From positions 868,001 through 932,000 of the forward strand of contig CAVUSV010000003.1 of the NCBI GenBank assembly GCA_963744225.1: DNA of 64,000 nt. Reading direction: 5' to 3'. The position numbers and the translations under genes are program-made. The stretch's first letter is position 1. Every line of letters begins with the position of its first letter. Of this stretch, positions 43,598-51,523 are shown piece by piece. This DNA comes from Bog-473 sp963744225 (GTDB taxonomy: Bacteria; Actinomycetota; Acidimicrobiia; Acidimicrobiales; RAAP-2). Below the pieces are notes generated by a model. It made no database searches. It was not told where the DNA came from and worked only from the letters and a program-made list of their open reading frames with translations.

Positions 43598-43980
43598 GCG
43601 GGTCGCCCAGCGGGAAGGCCCCAGATCCTCTCGGGAAGCGGGCGCTGTTCTGGGTCCCGTCCGGGGAGTCTGGCGAAGGGTCGGATCGATCGTCGGCATC
43701 GACGGTGGCGTTGCCCGTGGGAAAGCGCGCCCTCTACTCGGGTGCCCTGCCCGACTCCGACAGCCGAGTCGCCACCTCGGGCAATCCGCTCGACGCCCGG
43801 GGAACGTTCACCGTCGTATGCGAGCGATGCCGCCAGATTTCGCACGTCGGGGCGCTCGATCTGTTCATCTTCCAATTTCCTATTGGGGTCTGGCTGCCCA
43901 GGGGCCGCTTCGACCGCCGCATGACGTGTCCCACGTGCCGCAAGCGATCCTGGTGCAGCGTCACGCTTCGGCGCGGCTGA
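43594..43980 (+). CDS. zinc-ribbon protein coupled to ParA, function unknown
   Basis: GTG overlaps the ParA stop. The 128-residue protein has two short repeats (PLGKRALFWVPSG and PVGKRALYSGALP) in a disordered first half, then a four-Cys ribbon: VVCERCRQISHVGALDLFIF and MTCPTCRKRSWCSVTLRRG. Genes of this shape beside parA recur, as I recall, in related actinobacteria, and could be the ParA partner in place of ParB. The GKRAL(F/Y) repeats may be docking motifs. The gene ends inside the opposite-strand transporter by 20 bp. Confidence 0.7.
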   Translation: MSGSPSGKAPDPLGKRALFWVPSGESGEGSDRSSASTVALPVGKRALYSGALPDSDSRVATSGNPLDARGTFTVVCERCRQISHVGALDLFIFQFPIGVWLPRGRFDRRMTCPTCRKRSWCSVTLRRG

Positions 43981-45652
43981 GCGCTCCGCTCCCTTCGTCA
44001 CCCTCCTCGTCGCTCTCCGATCCTTCGACTGTGTCGGCGGCGTCGCCGGCCGAGTCCTTCGGCTGGACGACCGGCAGGCGGCGTGTACAGGCGAGGGCGA
44101 TCAGCGCGAGGAAAGCCAGCACCGCGAGGGCGGCCCGGAGCCCGCTGATCCGGCTCGCAGCGTTCACGTCGACGATCGCCTTCGCCGTCGCCGCTGGGAC
44201 ATTGGCTTTCTCGAGGGTCGCCTGAAGGTCGGCGTCACTGACGAAGGGGATGCCGGCCGACAACTGCACCTGAGCCTGGGAGGACATCTCCTTGGGGATG
44301 GCGGGGTTGGTGGCGGCGCTCCCGAGGAAGGTGGTGGTCAAGACGCCAATGAGGATGGTTCCGGCCAGCGCGGTTCCGATCGACGCGCCCAAGTTCGTGA
44401 CGGTGTTCTGTATCCCGCCGACCTCGCCGCTTTGGGCTTCGGGTACCGACGACACCGTCACGCTTCCAAGCTGGGATGCCAGGCTTCCGATGCCGAGCCC
44501 GGCGAGGAGCATGGGCCACGTAGTGATCTCGGGCCCGGCCCCCGCGTCCAGCGCCACGAGGAGAACCACGATCCCAAGGAGCAAGAGAGTGAAGCCGGTA
44601 CGAATGACCCGCCGGGGTGACGCGTCGGGGAACACCTTGGGGACGCCGATGGCTGCAACGAGAAGTGTCAGCGAAAGCGGCAGCAGCCGCACGCCGGTGG
44701 CCACAGCCGACAGGCCGAGGGCCACGGAAAGGAAGAGCGGGACGACGAAGAAAAGCCCAGCCTGGAGCAGGAACTGGAAGAAGAACGCGGTCAAGCCGGC
44801 CTGCAATCGTGGGATTTGGAGCATGGCCGGATCGATCAGGGCTCCCTTGCCTCTCGCCAGCTGTCGGTTCTCCCACAGCACGAACGCCACCAGGACGCCG
44901 GCTCCGCCGAGGAGAAGCCAAATGACAGGGGAGGCACCGAGCCACTGCGGGGCACCGGACTTGGGCTGCACGAAGCCCCACGTCCCCGAGCGGATGATGC
45001 CGAAGACCACCATTCCGAGTCCTGCCGCGGAGAGCAGCGTGCCGACCGGGTCGAGCCGGACGCCCGGAACGGCGGGGGAGTCGGCTATCCGCCGGGCCAG
45101 GGCCAAAATGCAGAGCACGAGGACGACCTCGCCCGCGAACACCCAGCGCCAGCTGGCGTAGGTCGTGAGGAGCCCGCCCACCAGTGGACCAACGGCGACG
45201 GCGATCGCTCCGGCCGACGCCACGAGCCCATAGGCCCGGGGTCGGTCCGATGCCACGAAGTTCCTCGCCACCAACGCCACGACCGCGGGCATGATCAGTG
45301 CCGCGCCGAGTCCTTCGAGCACGGACCACCCGATGAGAAGGACGGGAAGCGACCCCGCGAGAGCCGTGATGAAGGAGCCGATTCCGTAGATCACGCACCC
45401 GATCATGAACACGCGTCTTCGCCCGAAGATCTGGCCAAGCTTGCCGCCGGTGATCATGAACGCGGCCATGACGAGGGTGTACAGGGTGATGGCCAGCTGG
45501 ATCCCCGTCACAGTCGTGCCGACATCTCGGGCGACCGTCGCGATCGACACGTTCATGACCGAGCTGTCCAGCGTCATGAGGAATTGCGCCGAGGCCAGAG
45601 TCAGCAAGACCGTGCGACTCCCGGCGCCATTCCCCTGCCGATCGGCGCTCAT
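43961..45652 (-). CDS. DHA2-type MFS transporter (EmrB/QacA-like)
   Basis: The intact 563-residue protein has 14 predicted membrane helices. Motifs include LDSSVMNVSIATVARDVGTT in helix 1 (the D-xx-(I/M)VNVAL-type motif), GGKLGQIFGRRRVFMIGCVI (motif A), LEGLGAALIMPAVVALVARN and VGPLVGGLLTTYASWRWVFA (motif C). The C-terminus is a long acidic tail (EGSESDEEGDEGSGAL). It should export drugs or other small molecules by proton antiport. There is no adjacent TetR or MarR regulator. It is uninterrupted, in contrast to the related transporter at 39,827. Confidence 0.92.
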   Translation of the reverse strand: MSADRQGNGAGSRTVLLTLASAQFLMTLDSSVMNVSIATVARDVGTTVTGIQLAITLYTLVMAAFMITGGKLGQIFGRRRVFMIGCVIYGIGSFITALAGSLPVLLIGWSVLEGLGAALIMPAVVALVARNFVASDRPRAYGLVASAGAIAVAVGPLVGGLLTTYASWRWVFAGEVVLVLCILALARRIADSPAVPGVRLDPVGTLLSAAGLGMVVFGIIRSGTWGFVQPKSGAPQWLGASPVIWLLLGGAGVLVAFVLWENRQLARGKGALIDPAMLQIPRLQAGLTAFFFQFLLQAGLFFVVPLFLSVALGLSAVATGVRLLPLSLTLLVAAIGVPKVFPDASPRRVIRTGFTLLLLGIVVLLVALDAGAGPEITTWPMLLAGLGIGSLASQLGSVTVSSVPEAQSGEVGGIQNTVTNLGASIGTALAGTILIGVLTTTFLGSAATNPAIPKEMSSQAQVQLSAGIPFVSDADLQATLEKANVPAATAKAIVDVNAASRISGLRAALAVLAFLALIALACTRRLPVVQPKDSAGDAADTVEGSESDEEGDEGSGALSRAEA

Positions 45653-45959
45653 TGGCGCATTATGGTCCAGTCGAGGCGAGCGCTCCCCGAATCAGCGTGT
45701 CACGAACGGGGCGCTGTGGGGCTGTCGCTACCCGCTCGTTCAAACCGCAGTTCTCTTACGCCCAAACCCGGCGGGCCCCCTTGGTCACAGACAAGGGTGA
45801 TCCCCGTGACCTCGTCCCACTGCAGGCTCACGGAGTCGAGCAGGCGCCGAAACAGACTTTCGAGACAACGGCTTCCGTTTGTCCGCCTTCTGGCGCCTTC
45901 CCAGGCTCCGACCGGGACGACAACGGTGACAGCGCTCAGTTAGGAGCGGATGGCAATGG
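45653..45959. other. 307-bp intergenic region, no gene supported
   Basis: This stretch separates two leftward genes. Frames crossing it have no family features and no ribosome binding sites. It presumably holds the promoter of the transporter at 45,652; I see no clear -10/-35 pair or hairpin. Confidence 0.5.
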
Positions 45960-47537
45960 TTAGGTGTTGCTTCCAGCGATTCCCACCACTGGTTTGTTGA
46001 GCACCGTTGACCCGAGGGACCCCCAGAAGAGCGCGTTGCCGTAGTTGAAGATCCCTCCATCGCTGGCCGCTTCCCAGTACCCCTGACCGTTAGGAGTCGA
46101 TGCCATCCCGACGACGGGCTTGTTCAGGGGCGTCGCGGCCGGTGACCCGAAGAAGGGCGCGCCAAAAGCGAACAGACCACCGTCCGTGGCGACCTCCCAA
46201 TAACCACCCGTCGCCTGGTCCCCTGTGATGCCCACGATCGGCAGATTGAGGTGCTGGCCGCCCATGGAGCCGTGGAAGGCAGCATCGCCGAAGGCGAAGA
46301 TGCCGCCGTCGGAGGCCACCTCCCAGTAGCCGCGCCCATCCGTTGTGGAGGCGATGCCCACGACCGGCGCGTTGAGAGGTTTCCCGCCCATGGAACCGTG
46401 GAAGGAAGCATCGCCGAAGGCGAAGATCCCGCCGTCGGATGCCACCTCCCAGTAGCCGCCGCCGTCCGGTGTTGCCACCAATCCGACGATCGGCTTGTTC
46501 AGGGGCTGGCCTCCCATCGACCCGAAGAAGGGCGCGTCGAACGCGAACAGCCCGCCGTCAGCCGCCACCTCCCAGTAACCGCGTGTCGTCGGGTCAGCGG
46601 CGATGCCGACGATCGGTTGGTTCAGGGGCTTGCCGCCCATCGACCCGAAGAAGGGCGCGTCGTAAGCGAAGATGCCGCCGTCGGACGCCGCCATCCAGTA
46701 GCCCGAGCCGGACTGGACGGTCACCTGGCTCGGTGCCACAGCGGCTTCCAAGGAGAAGTAGCTGGATTGGCCGGGGTTCAGCCCACCACCGAAGTTGACG
46801 GCACCGCTGGTCGTGTCGGCACTGATGTTCGAGTAGGTGTTGTTGGGGCCCTGGTAGTCGCTCCCCTTGGGGTCGGCGCCCGTCGGCCCGGCGGCACCTT
46901 GCAGCTGTGAGCGACTGCAGTACTGGTCGCCGGTGTAGCCCTCCGGCGGTTGGCCCGTCCCCCCGACCCTGCCCTGGGGTCCAGAGTTGGTGTAACCGCC
47001 CGAGAAGGTGTCGGAACCTCCGGTGGCGTAGGTGCAGATACCGTCACCCTCGAATCCGAAAGGACCGGCGCCCGTCGACGTACCGGAAAGCTGGAGTGCA
47101 AATACCGGCTTGGTGGAGGTGTTGACGATGCCCACCAATGTGTCCTCGTTATTGTCGTACGGCATCTGCGCGCTGGGACTCGGGTTGACCACACCGGCCG
47201 CTGCGTTGTTCGGGTCTTGGAAGACCTGCTCGCCATTGTTGGTGATGACGATGAGGAGCCCACAGCTCTTGTCGTACCCAATCTGCGGGCACTCGTTGAA
47301 CGGGGCCGTCGTGGAGGTCCCCGGGAAACCGGGAACGTCGTGACGCTGGGCTCCAGGCACGAACTGCGGAGTGACCTTCGAGTCCGCCGAAGCCAACTGT
47401 GGCGCCACGAGCACGAAGCTCCCTACGGATGCGCCCACGAGACCGAACGTGCCCAGGCCCCGAAGACGCCTGGGCCGCCGCCCCGAGAGCCCATCGGACG
47501 CAGAACAATACCGTTGCGTGATCCTGCTGAACGGCAT
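45960..47537 (-). CDS. secreted protein with six DGGIF-type repeats
   Basis: The 525-residue protein has a basic N-terminus followed by a hydrophobic segment and a likely signal cleavage (GLVGASVGSFVLVAPQLASA). A Cys-containing domain (residues about 45-270) precedes six repeats of about 40 residues. Each has a GYW-x-VASDGGIFAFGDA-like start, an F-x-GSMGG turn and PLNxPIVGIA. Six such blades could form a propeller. Repeats 2 to 4 are nearly identical, with the later ones more diverged. Related repeat proteins are common in Acidimicrobiia-like actinobacteria, as I recall; their ligands are unknown. The AT-rich upstream region (47,540-47,690) is the likely promoter. Confidence 0.8.
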   Translation of the reverse strand: MPFSRITQRYCSASDGLSGRRPRRLRGLGTFGLVGASVGSFVLVAPQLASADSKVTPQFVPGAQRHDVPGFPGTSTTAPFNECPQIGYDKSCGLLIVITNNGEQVFQDPNNAAAGVVNPSPSAQMPYDNNEDTLVGIVNTSTKPVFALQLSGTSTGAGPFGFEGDGICTYATGGSDTFSGGYTNSGPQGRVGGTGQPPEGYTGDQYCSRSQLQGAAGPTGADPKGSDYQGPNNTYSNISADTTSGAVNFGGGLNPGQSSYFSLEAAVAPSQVTVQSGSGYWMAASDGGIFAYDAPFFGSMGGKPLNQPIVGIAADPTTRGYWEVAADGGLFAFDAPFFGSMGGQPLNKPIVGLVATPDGGGYWEVASDGGIFAFGDASFHGSMGGKPLNAPVVGIASTTDGRGYWEVASDGGIFAFGDAAFHGSMGGQHLNLPIVGITGDQATGGYWEVATDGGLFAFGAPFFGSPAATPLNKPVVGMASTPNGQGYWEAASDGGIFNYGNALFWGSLGSTVLNKPVVGIAGSNT

Positions 47538-47691
47538 TGATCAACCCCTCCGCTCGGCACAACTACTATCACCACTCCGACCACGGACACGTGATCGAAC
47601 AAGTATTACCTAACCTTGTTGTTTACTAACTTGGCTCACTTACCTTGAGACAAGCAATCTGTATCGCTTCTTACGGGTCAAGCGCATTTGG

Positions 47692-47765
47692 TCGGGATGC
47701 GGGGATTTGAACCCCGGACCTCCTGCTCCCAAAGCAGGCGCGCTGCCAAGCTGCGCTACATCCCG
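47692..47765 (-). tRNA. tRNA-Pro (TGG)
   Basis: Read on the minus strand: acceptor CGGGATG/CATCCCG, D arm GCGC-AGCTTGGCA-GCGC, anticodon arm CCTGC-TTTGGGA-GCAGG with anticodon TGG, and T arm CGGGG-TTCAAAT-CCCCG. CCA is not encoded. Confidence 0.95.
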
Positions 47766-48153
47766 CTACTGCCTGTTAAGGAGCACACTGGTGCTGAGCT
47801 GGGGAAATGCGCCCCGTTCGCCCCTCAAAACGCCTTGCTCCGGGCGTACCCCGGAGGATCCAAGATCGAGTTCCGGGGAGGCACTCAAAGCGTAGTTGGT
47901 GCGCGCCACTCAGCCTCATCTCCCTGCGTGCGGGAGCGAAAAGCGGTGATGGCGGCCTGCGGCGTGCGAGGCTGCGCCGGGTCGGAAGCGCCCACCTTCT
48001 CCTGACGCCGGGAGCGGGGAGTCGTTCCTCCGCAACCGAACGCCCCTCGTCTGGTCAGGCGTGGGCCGCGACCTGCCGAGAGAAGAATGTGGGAGAGGTC
48101 GTGTCACGCCCGCGGGGTCGTGGTCCGGCCTCCGTCCGACCGGGGCAGCGAAG
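47766..48153. other. 388-bp region upstream of GT39-like gene
   Basis: Open frames here are short and lack domain features or binding sites. Part of it could be coding if the glycosyltransferase starts further upstream (in-frame ATG at 48,061, GTG at 48,103). Otherwise I see nothing specific in it. Confidence 0.4.
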
Positions 48154-49809
48154 GTGACGGGCCGTTCTGACGCGGCCGTGCTCGACACACCGCTGGCGCC
48201 CGCCCAGCCTGGATCTCCGGCGGAGGGACCCGCGGCCACGCCGAGCGGTAGGGGCGAACCCCCCGCGCCCGCCGAACGACGGGGGCGCTGGCTCACCCTG
48301 GTCGCGCTGGCTGTAGTCACCGCGTTCGGCGCGTGTCTGCGGGCCCACGGCCTGAGCGGTCTCGGGCTGTGGCGCGACGACGCCTGGGTGGCGCTGTCCG
48401 CCCACGTTGGGCTCGGGGAAGCCTGGCGCATGTGGTTCACGACACCCGGCTCCGACTTCATCGATCGCACGGTGCTCGTGCTCAGCCCCGGGACCACGAT
48501 CTGGGCCCAGATGCCTTCCTTCGTGGCCGGCGTCGCCGCGATCCCCGTCGTCTACGCGCTGGCCCGCTGTTTCCGTTTCGGCCGCCTGGCCGGGCTCCTC
48601 GTCGCGACCGCGATCGCGACAGCACCTCTGTGCGTCGACTACTCCACCCGGGTGAAGCAGTACGAGCTCGACATCCTGCTCTCGTGCGCCGTGCTGGCCG
48701 CCGGGGAGCTGGCCAGGCGTACGCCAGCTCGCCGGCAGCTCGCCGTACTGGCGGTCGCCTCGGTGAGCTCGTTCCTCTGCTCGGCCTCTCTGGCGGCGGT
48801 GATCGCCGGCGTCTGGATCGCCCTCGCCGTCCACTCCTGGCGCGGACGACGACTGGCCTGGCCCCGGCGGGTCGTCGCTGCGTTCGTCGCCACCGCGTGC
48901 GGGTGTGCGGCGGTCGGGCTCGCTTTCTACACCGAGATCTCCCCCGCGGAGAACCGGTTCTGGGAGAGGGAGGGCGCGTTCGTCGCGCACCAGAGCGTCG
49001 GCTCGTTGTTCTCGTCCCTCGGTTGGGGCGTGTGGCACCTCCTGGCGTATGCCGTCGGCCTGGGGAGCCTGACCGAGCCCGTCCGTGTCGTGCTCGTCAC
49101 CCTCTGGATGGTTCTCGTCGCGATCGGTCTCTCCAAGAACCGGTCGATGCTGGCGCCCGCCCTCGCTGTCGTCGTGGCGGTGCTCGCCAGCGCGGCCCAC
49201 ATGGAGCCGCTCGGGACCGGGCGCTCGGACCAATACCTCTACCCGGCGCTGCTCTTGCTTACGGTGGCCGGCGTGAGCCGGGTGTACGCGGCGGTGACCC
49301 GCGACATCACGCGGCGGCCGCGGCGCGAGGTCGTCGCTGTCAGCGCGGTCAGCCTGTTGCTCGGCGGGCTGGTGCTCGGGCTGTGGGCCGCTCATGCCTG
49401 GTCCGATCGCCCCGTCTATCCCGGTGTCGACGTGCGGGCGCTGGCCGCGCAGATCGACCGGCACAAGCAGCCGGGCGATCACGTGTTCGTGAGCGAGCTC
49501 ATGCGCTTTCCCTGGGCGCTGGCCGAGGAGACCCGGCCCGAGCTCCGATTCGGTCGCGCCTGGACGAACGGCTTCACCGTCGTCAGCACCGACCCGCGCG
49601 TGTTCATCGTGCCGTCGGAGTACTTCGAGGGCGGTTCGGACCCCGGGGGGTGGGCGACCGCGATGGGCCGTTACCACCGGCTCTGGTACGTCTGGTCTCC
49701 TCCACTCGCCGTGGACCCGAGCTACGGCGCCCTCCTCGCGAGCGGCTGGCGCCCTCGTACCGTGCTCAGGGCGCCGGGCGGGTCGGCCACCCTGCTCGTG
49801 CGGGCATGA
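48154..49809 (+). CDS. GT39-like polytopic membrane glycosyltransferase
   Basis: The protein (551 residues from the GTG at 48,154; up to 582 from 48,061) has a cytosolic N-terminus, about 11 membrane helices and a C-terminal extracytoplasmic domain. The first loop carries GLGLWRDDAWVALSAHVGLG; the RDD pair after helix 1 is the usual catalytic/metal site of PMT/GT-C enzymes. CVDYSTRVKQYELDILLSCA matches the conserved second motif of GT39-like proteins. They transfer sugars from polyprenyl phosphates to proteins or cell-wall glycans. The start is uncertain. Confidence 0.8.
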   Translation: MTGRSDAAVLDTPLAPAQPGSPAEGPAATPSGRGEPPAPAERRGRWLTLVALAVVTAFGACLRAHGLSGLGLWRDDAWVALSAHVGLGEAWRMWFTTPGSDFIDRTVLVLSPGTTIWAQMPSFVAGVAAIPVVYALARCFRFGRLAGLLVATAIATAPLCVDYSTRVKQYELDILLSCAVLAAGELARRTPARRQLAVLAVASVSSFLCSASLAAVIAGVWIALAVHSWRGRRLAWPRRVVAAFVATACGCAAVGLAFYTEISPAENRFWEREGAFVAHQSVGSLFSSLGWGVWHLLAYAVGLGSLTEPVRVVLVTLWMVLVAIGLSKNRSMLAPALAVVVAVLASAAHMEPLGTGRSDQYLYPALLLLTVAGVSRVYAAVTRDITRRPRREVVAVSAVSLLLGGLVLGLWAAHAWSDRPVYPGVDVRALAAQIDRHKQPGDHVFVSELMRFPWALAEETRPELRFGRAWTNGFTVVSTDPRVFIVPSEYFEGGSDPGGWATAMGRYHRLWYVWSPPLAVDPSYGALLASGWRPRTVLRAPGGSATLLVRA

Positions 49810-49842
49810 GCGCCGCGAGCGCCCATGCCCATTCACTGGCTC

Positions 49843-49871
49843 GTTGTCCCCACGCACGTGGGGGTGGACCG
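49843..49871 (+). CRISPR. single type I-E CRISPR-like repeat (orphan)
   Basis: A 29-base segment with core GTCCCCACGCACGTGGGGGT is, in length, hairpin (CCCCAC-GCAC-GTGGGG) and GGACCG end, a typical actinobacterial type I-E repeat. No second copy occurs 61 bases on or before, and no cas gene is in the window. It may be the last trace of a lost array, an off-array repeat, or a solitary integration site. Confidence 0.6.
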
Positions 49872-50039
49872 AGATGCTGAGGCATTCGACCTCGATCCTC
49901 GCAGGTGGTGACAACTCTTAGGTCTTGCTTGTTCCGCGTTCCACCAATCCCGGCCGCCTGGTCGGCATAGGACTCGCAAAATCTATCAACACTGTTGTTT
50001 ATAGTCTCCGGAAACATTGCGAGCGGCCATGCGGCGGCC

Positions 50040-50104
50040 GTGGAGCGGCCGTGGAGCGGCCGTGGAGCGGCCATGCGGTCGGCCATGCGGTCGGCCATGC
50101 GGCG
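50040..50104 (+). repeat. tandem 11- and 12-bp repeats
   Basis: GTGGAGCGGCC occurs three times in a row (50040-50072), followed by ATGCGGTCGGCC twice (50073-50096) and a partial copy. The array lies just past the end of the DoxX-Rieske gene, in the 320 bp between it and the GT39-like gene. The remainder of that gap contains the CRISPR-like repeat and an AT-rich patch near 49,985. Confidence 0.8.
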
Positions 50105-50129
50105 ACTCCGATACGACGCCGCCGCCCGC

Positions 50130-51413
50130 TCAGCCTCCAGCAAGCAGTTCGCCGTTGGGCCCGACCGCCACGTGGATCGGCGTTAGGCCCCGCGGCGCCG
50201 GCGGGCTCACGACGGCGCCGGTGGAGGGGTCGAACTCCGAGCCGTGGCACGGGCACACGATGAGCCTGGCGCCCGACGCGTAGCCGACCGTGCAGCCGGC
50301 GTGCGGGCACACCGCGTCGTAGGCGACGAATTGGTCCTTGGCCAACTGCAGCACCAGGCCAGGATCGCCTGTGGACGGGTCGGTGAAGGTCGCCGAGCCT
50401 CCGACCGGTACCTGGCTGGCCAGCCCAATCCGTTTTCCGGCCGCCCCAGTGGTCGGGGTCGACCCCGCCGCCCCAGTGGTCGTCGTCGCCGACCCAGAGC
50501 CCGTCCCCGACCCCGCGTTGGGAGAGAGGGCGACGGTTTTGGAGCTGGCCGGGCTCGGCGCACCCCCGACGGCCCGGCCCAGGCCGGCTGCCGCTGCCGC
50601 GGCCGCACCTCCTGCCACCACCGCGGCTGCCGCCACAGTCCCCCCAACGACGACGGTGCGGCGGTCAACCGCGTCGGGGCCACGCCGAATGATGCTGCCG
50701 CGCTCGTCGGAGAGGAAGGGACAGCGGTAGACGTCACAGGGCGCACCCGAGCGAGCGGTGCAGGTGTCCCGCTCGTAGTGGCCGCAGACCTGCTGGACCA
50801 ACGCGAAGCGGACAGGGACCATGGTTGGCGGTCCCAGCGACTTCTCCTCGGCCACCCTCGAGGCGATGACCGCGTCAAGGGACAGCACGCCCCCCGACCC
50901 GGCGAGGATGAGCGGGATCCATGCAAAGAAGAAGACGATGTCGGCCCCTGTGTAGTACGGCGACGAGTGGAAGCTCACGGTGAGGAAGAGGGTGATTGCG
51001 AGCACTGACCCCCCGACGGCCGCCACCCGGGTCCACAGGCCGAGAAGGGCACCGAGGCCCACTGCCAGCTCGGCCACGGCGATGAAGATGCCGATCGGTA
51101 CGGCGAATTGAAGAAGATGCCCGAGCAGGGGTTGCAGCGGGCTCGTCCGGATCGATGCGATCATCTGGGCCTGGATGCTCGACGGGCTGGCCGCGTTGAA
51201 GAAGTTCGGGTTAGCGAGCTTCTGCAGCCCCGCGAAGCAGAAGGTGAAGCCGAGGAACGCCCGCAGGGGCAGCAGCGCCCAGCCTGACAGGGCCCAGGCC
51301 CGGGGGGGCGGCAGATCGAAGCGCATCCGCCGTTGACGCCGTCTGGCGGCCGGGCGCGATCCCGCGGAGGGGGTCTTGCCGGGGGCGCCGACAGGTCTTG
51401 TCCGCTGTGCCAT
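50130..51413 (-). CDS. DoxX-Rieske fusion protein
   Basis: The 427-residue protein joins a DoxX/DoxD-type four-helix membrane domain to a Rieske iron-sulfur domain. Helices lie at about 45-67, 95-120, 125-145 and 150-175. A soluble loop has four Cys (VCGHYERDTCTARSGAPCDV then YRC). After DRRTVVVGGTVAAAAVVAGG, a further hydrophobic helix, comes a Gly/Ser/Thr linker. The C-terminal Rieske module carries CPHAGCTVG and CPCHGSEFD, the two Cys-His pairs for the 2Fe-2S cluster. A quinone-linked electron-transfer function is likely; the donor is unknown. ATG with GAGAGGA upstream. Confidence 0.88.
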   Translation of the reverse strand: MAQRTRPVGAPGKTPSAGSRPAARRRQRRMRFDLPPPRAWALSGWALLPLRAFLGFTFCFAGLQKLANPNFFNAASPSSIQAQMIASIRTSPLQPLLGHLLQFAVPIGIFIAVAELAVGLGALLGLWTRVAAVGGSVLAITLFLTVSFHSSPYYTGADIVFFFAWIPLILAGSGGVLSLDAVIASRVAEEKSLGPPTMVPVRFALVQQVCGHYERDTCTARSGAPCDVYRCPFLSDERGSIIRRGPDAVDRRTVVVGGTVAAAAVVAGGAAAAAAAGLGRAVGGAPSPASSKTVALSPNAGSGTGSGSATTTTGAAGSTPTTGAAGKRIGLASQVPVGGSATFTDPSTGDPGLVLQLAKDQFVAYDAVCPHAGCTVGYASGARLIVCPCHGSEFDPSTGAVVSPPAPRGLTPIHVAVGPNGELLAGG

Positions 51414-51523
51414 GAGGGTCCTCTCCCGCGTCGAATGACGCCCCGAGCCGATTGCACCATACGAATAGCACGCGCTGGCAGGCTGTCTTGGTCAGGGCGC
51501 TACCTTCGAGACACCAGAGACGC

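Noticed and set aside
48055..49914. Minus-strand frame of 619 codons containing HPHVRGD
   Set aside because: It is antisense to the GT39-like gene; the HPHVRGD stretch is merely the translated CRISPR-like repeat, a familiar source of false genes.
49843..50104. A full CRISPR array
   Set aside because: Only one repeat fits. The downstream tandem units are 11-12 bp with no spacers.
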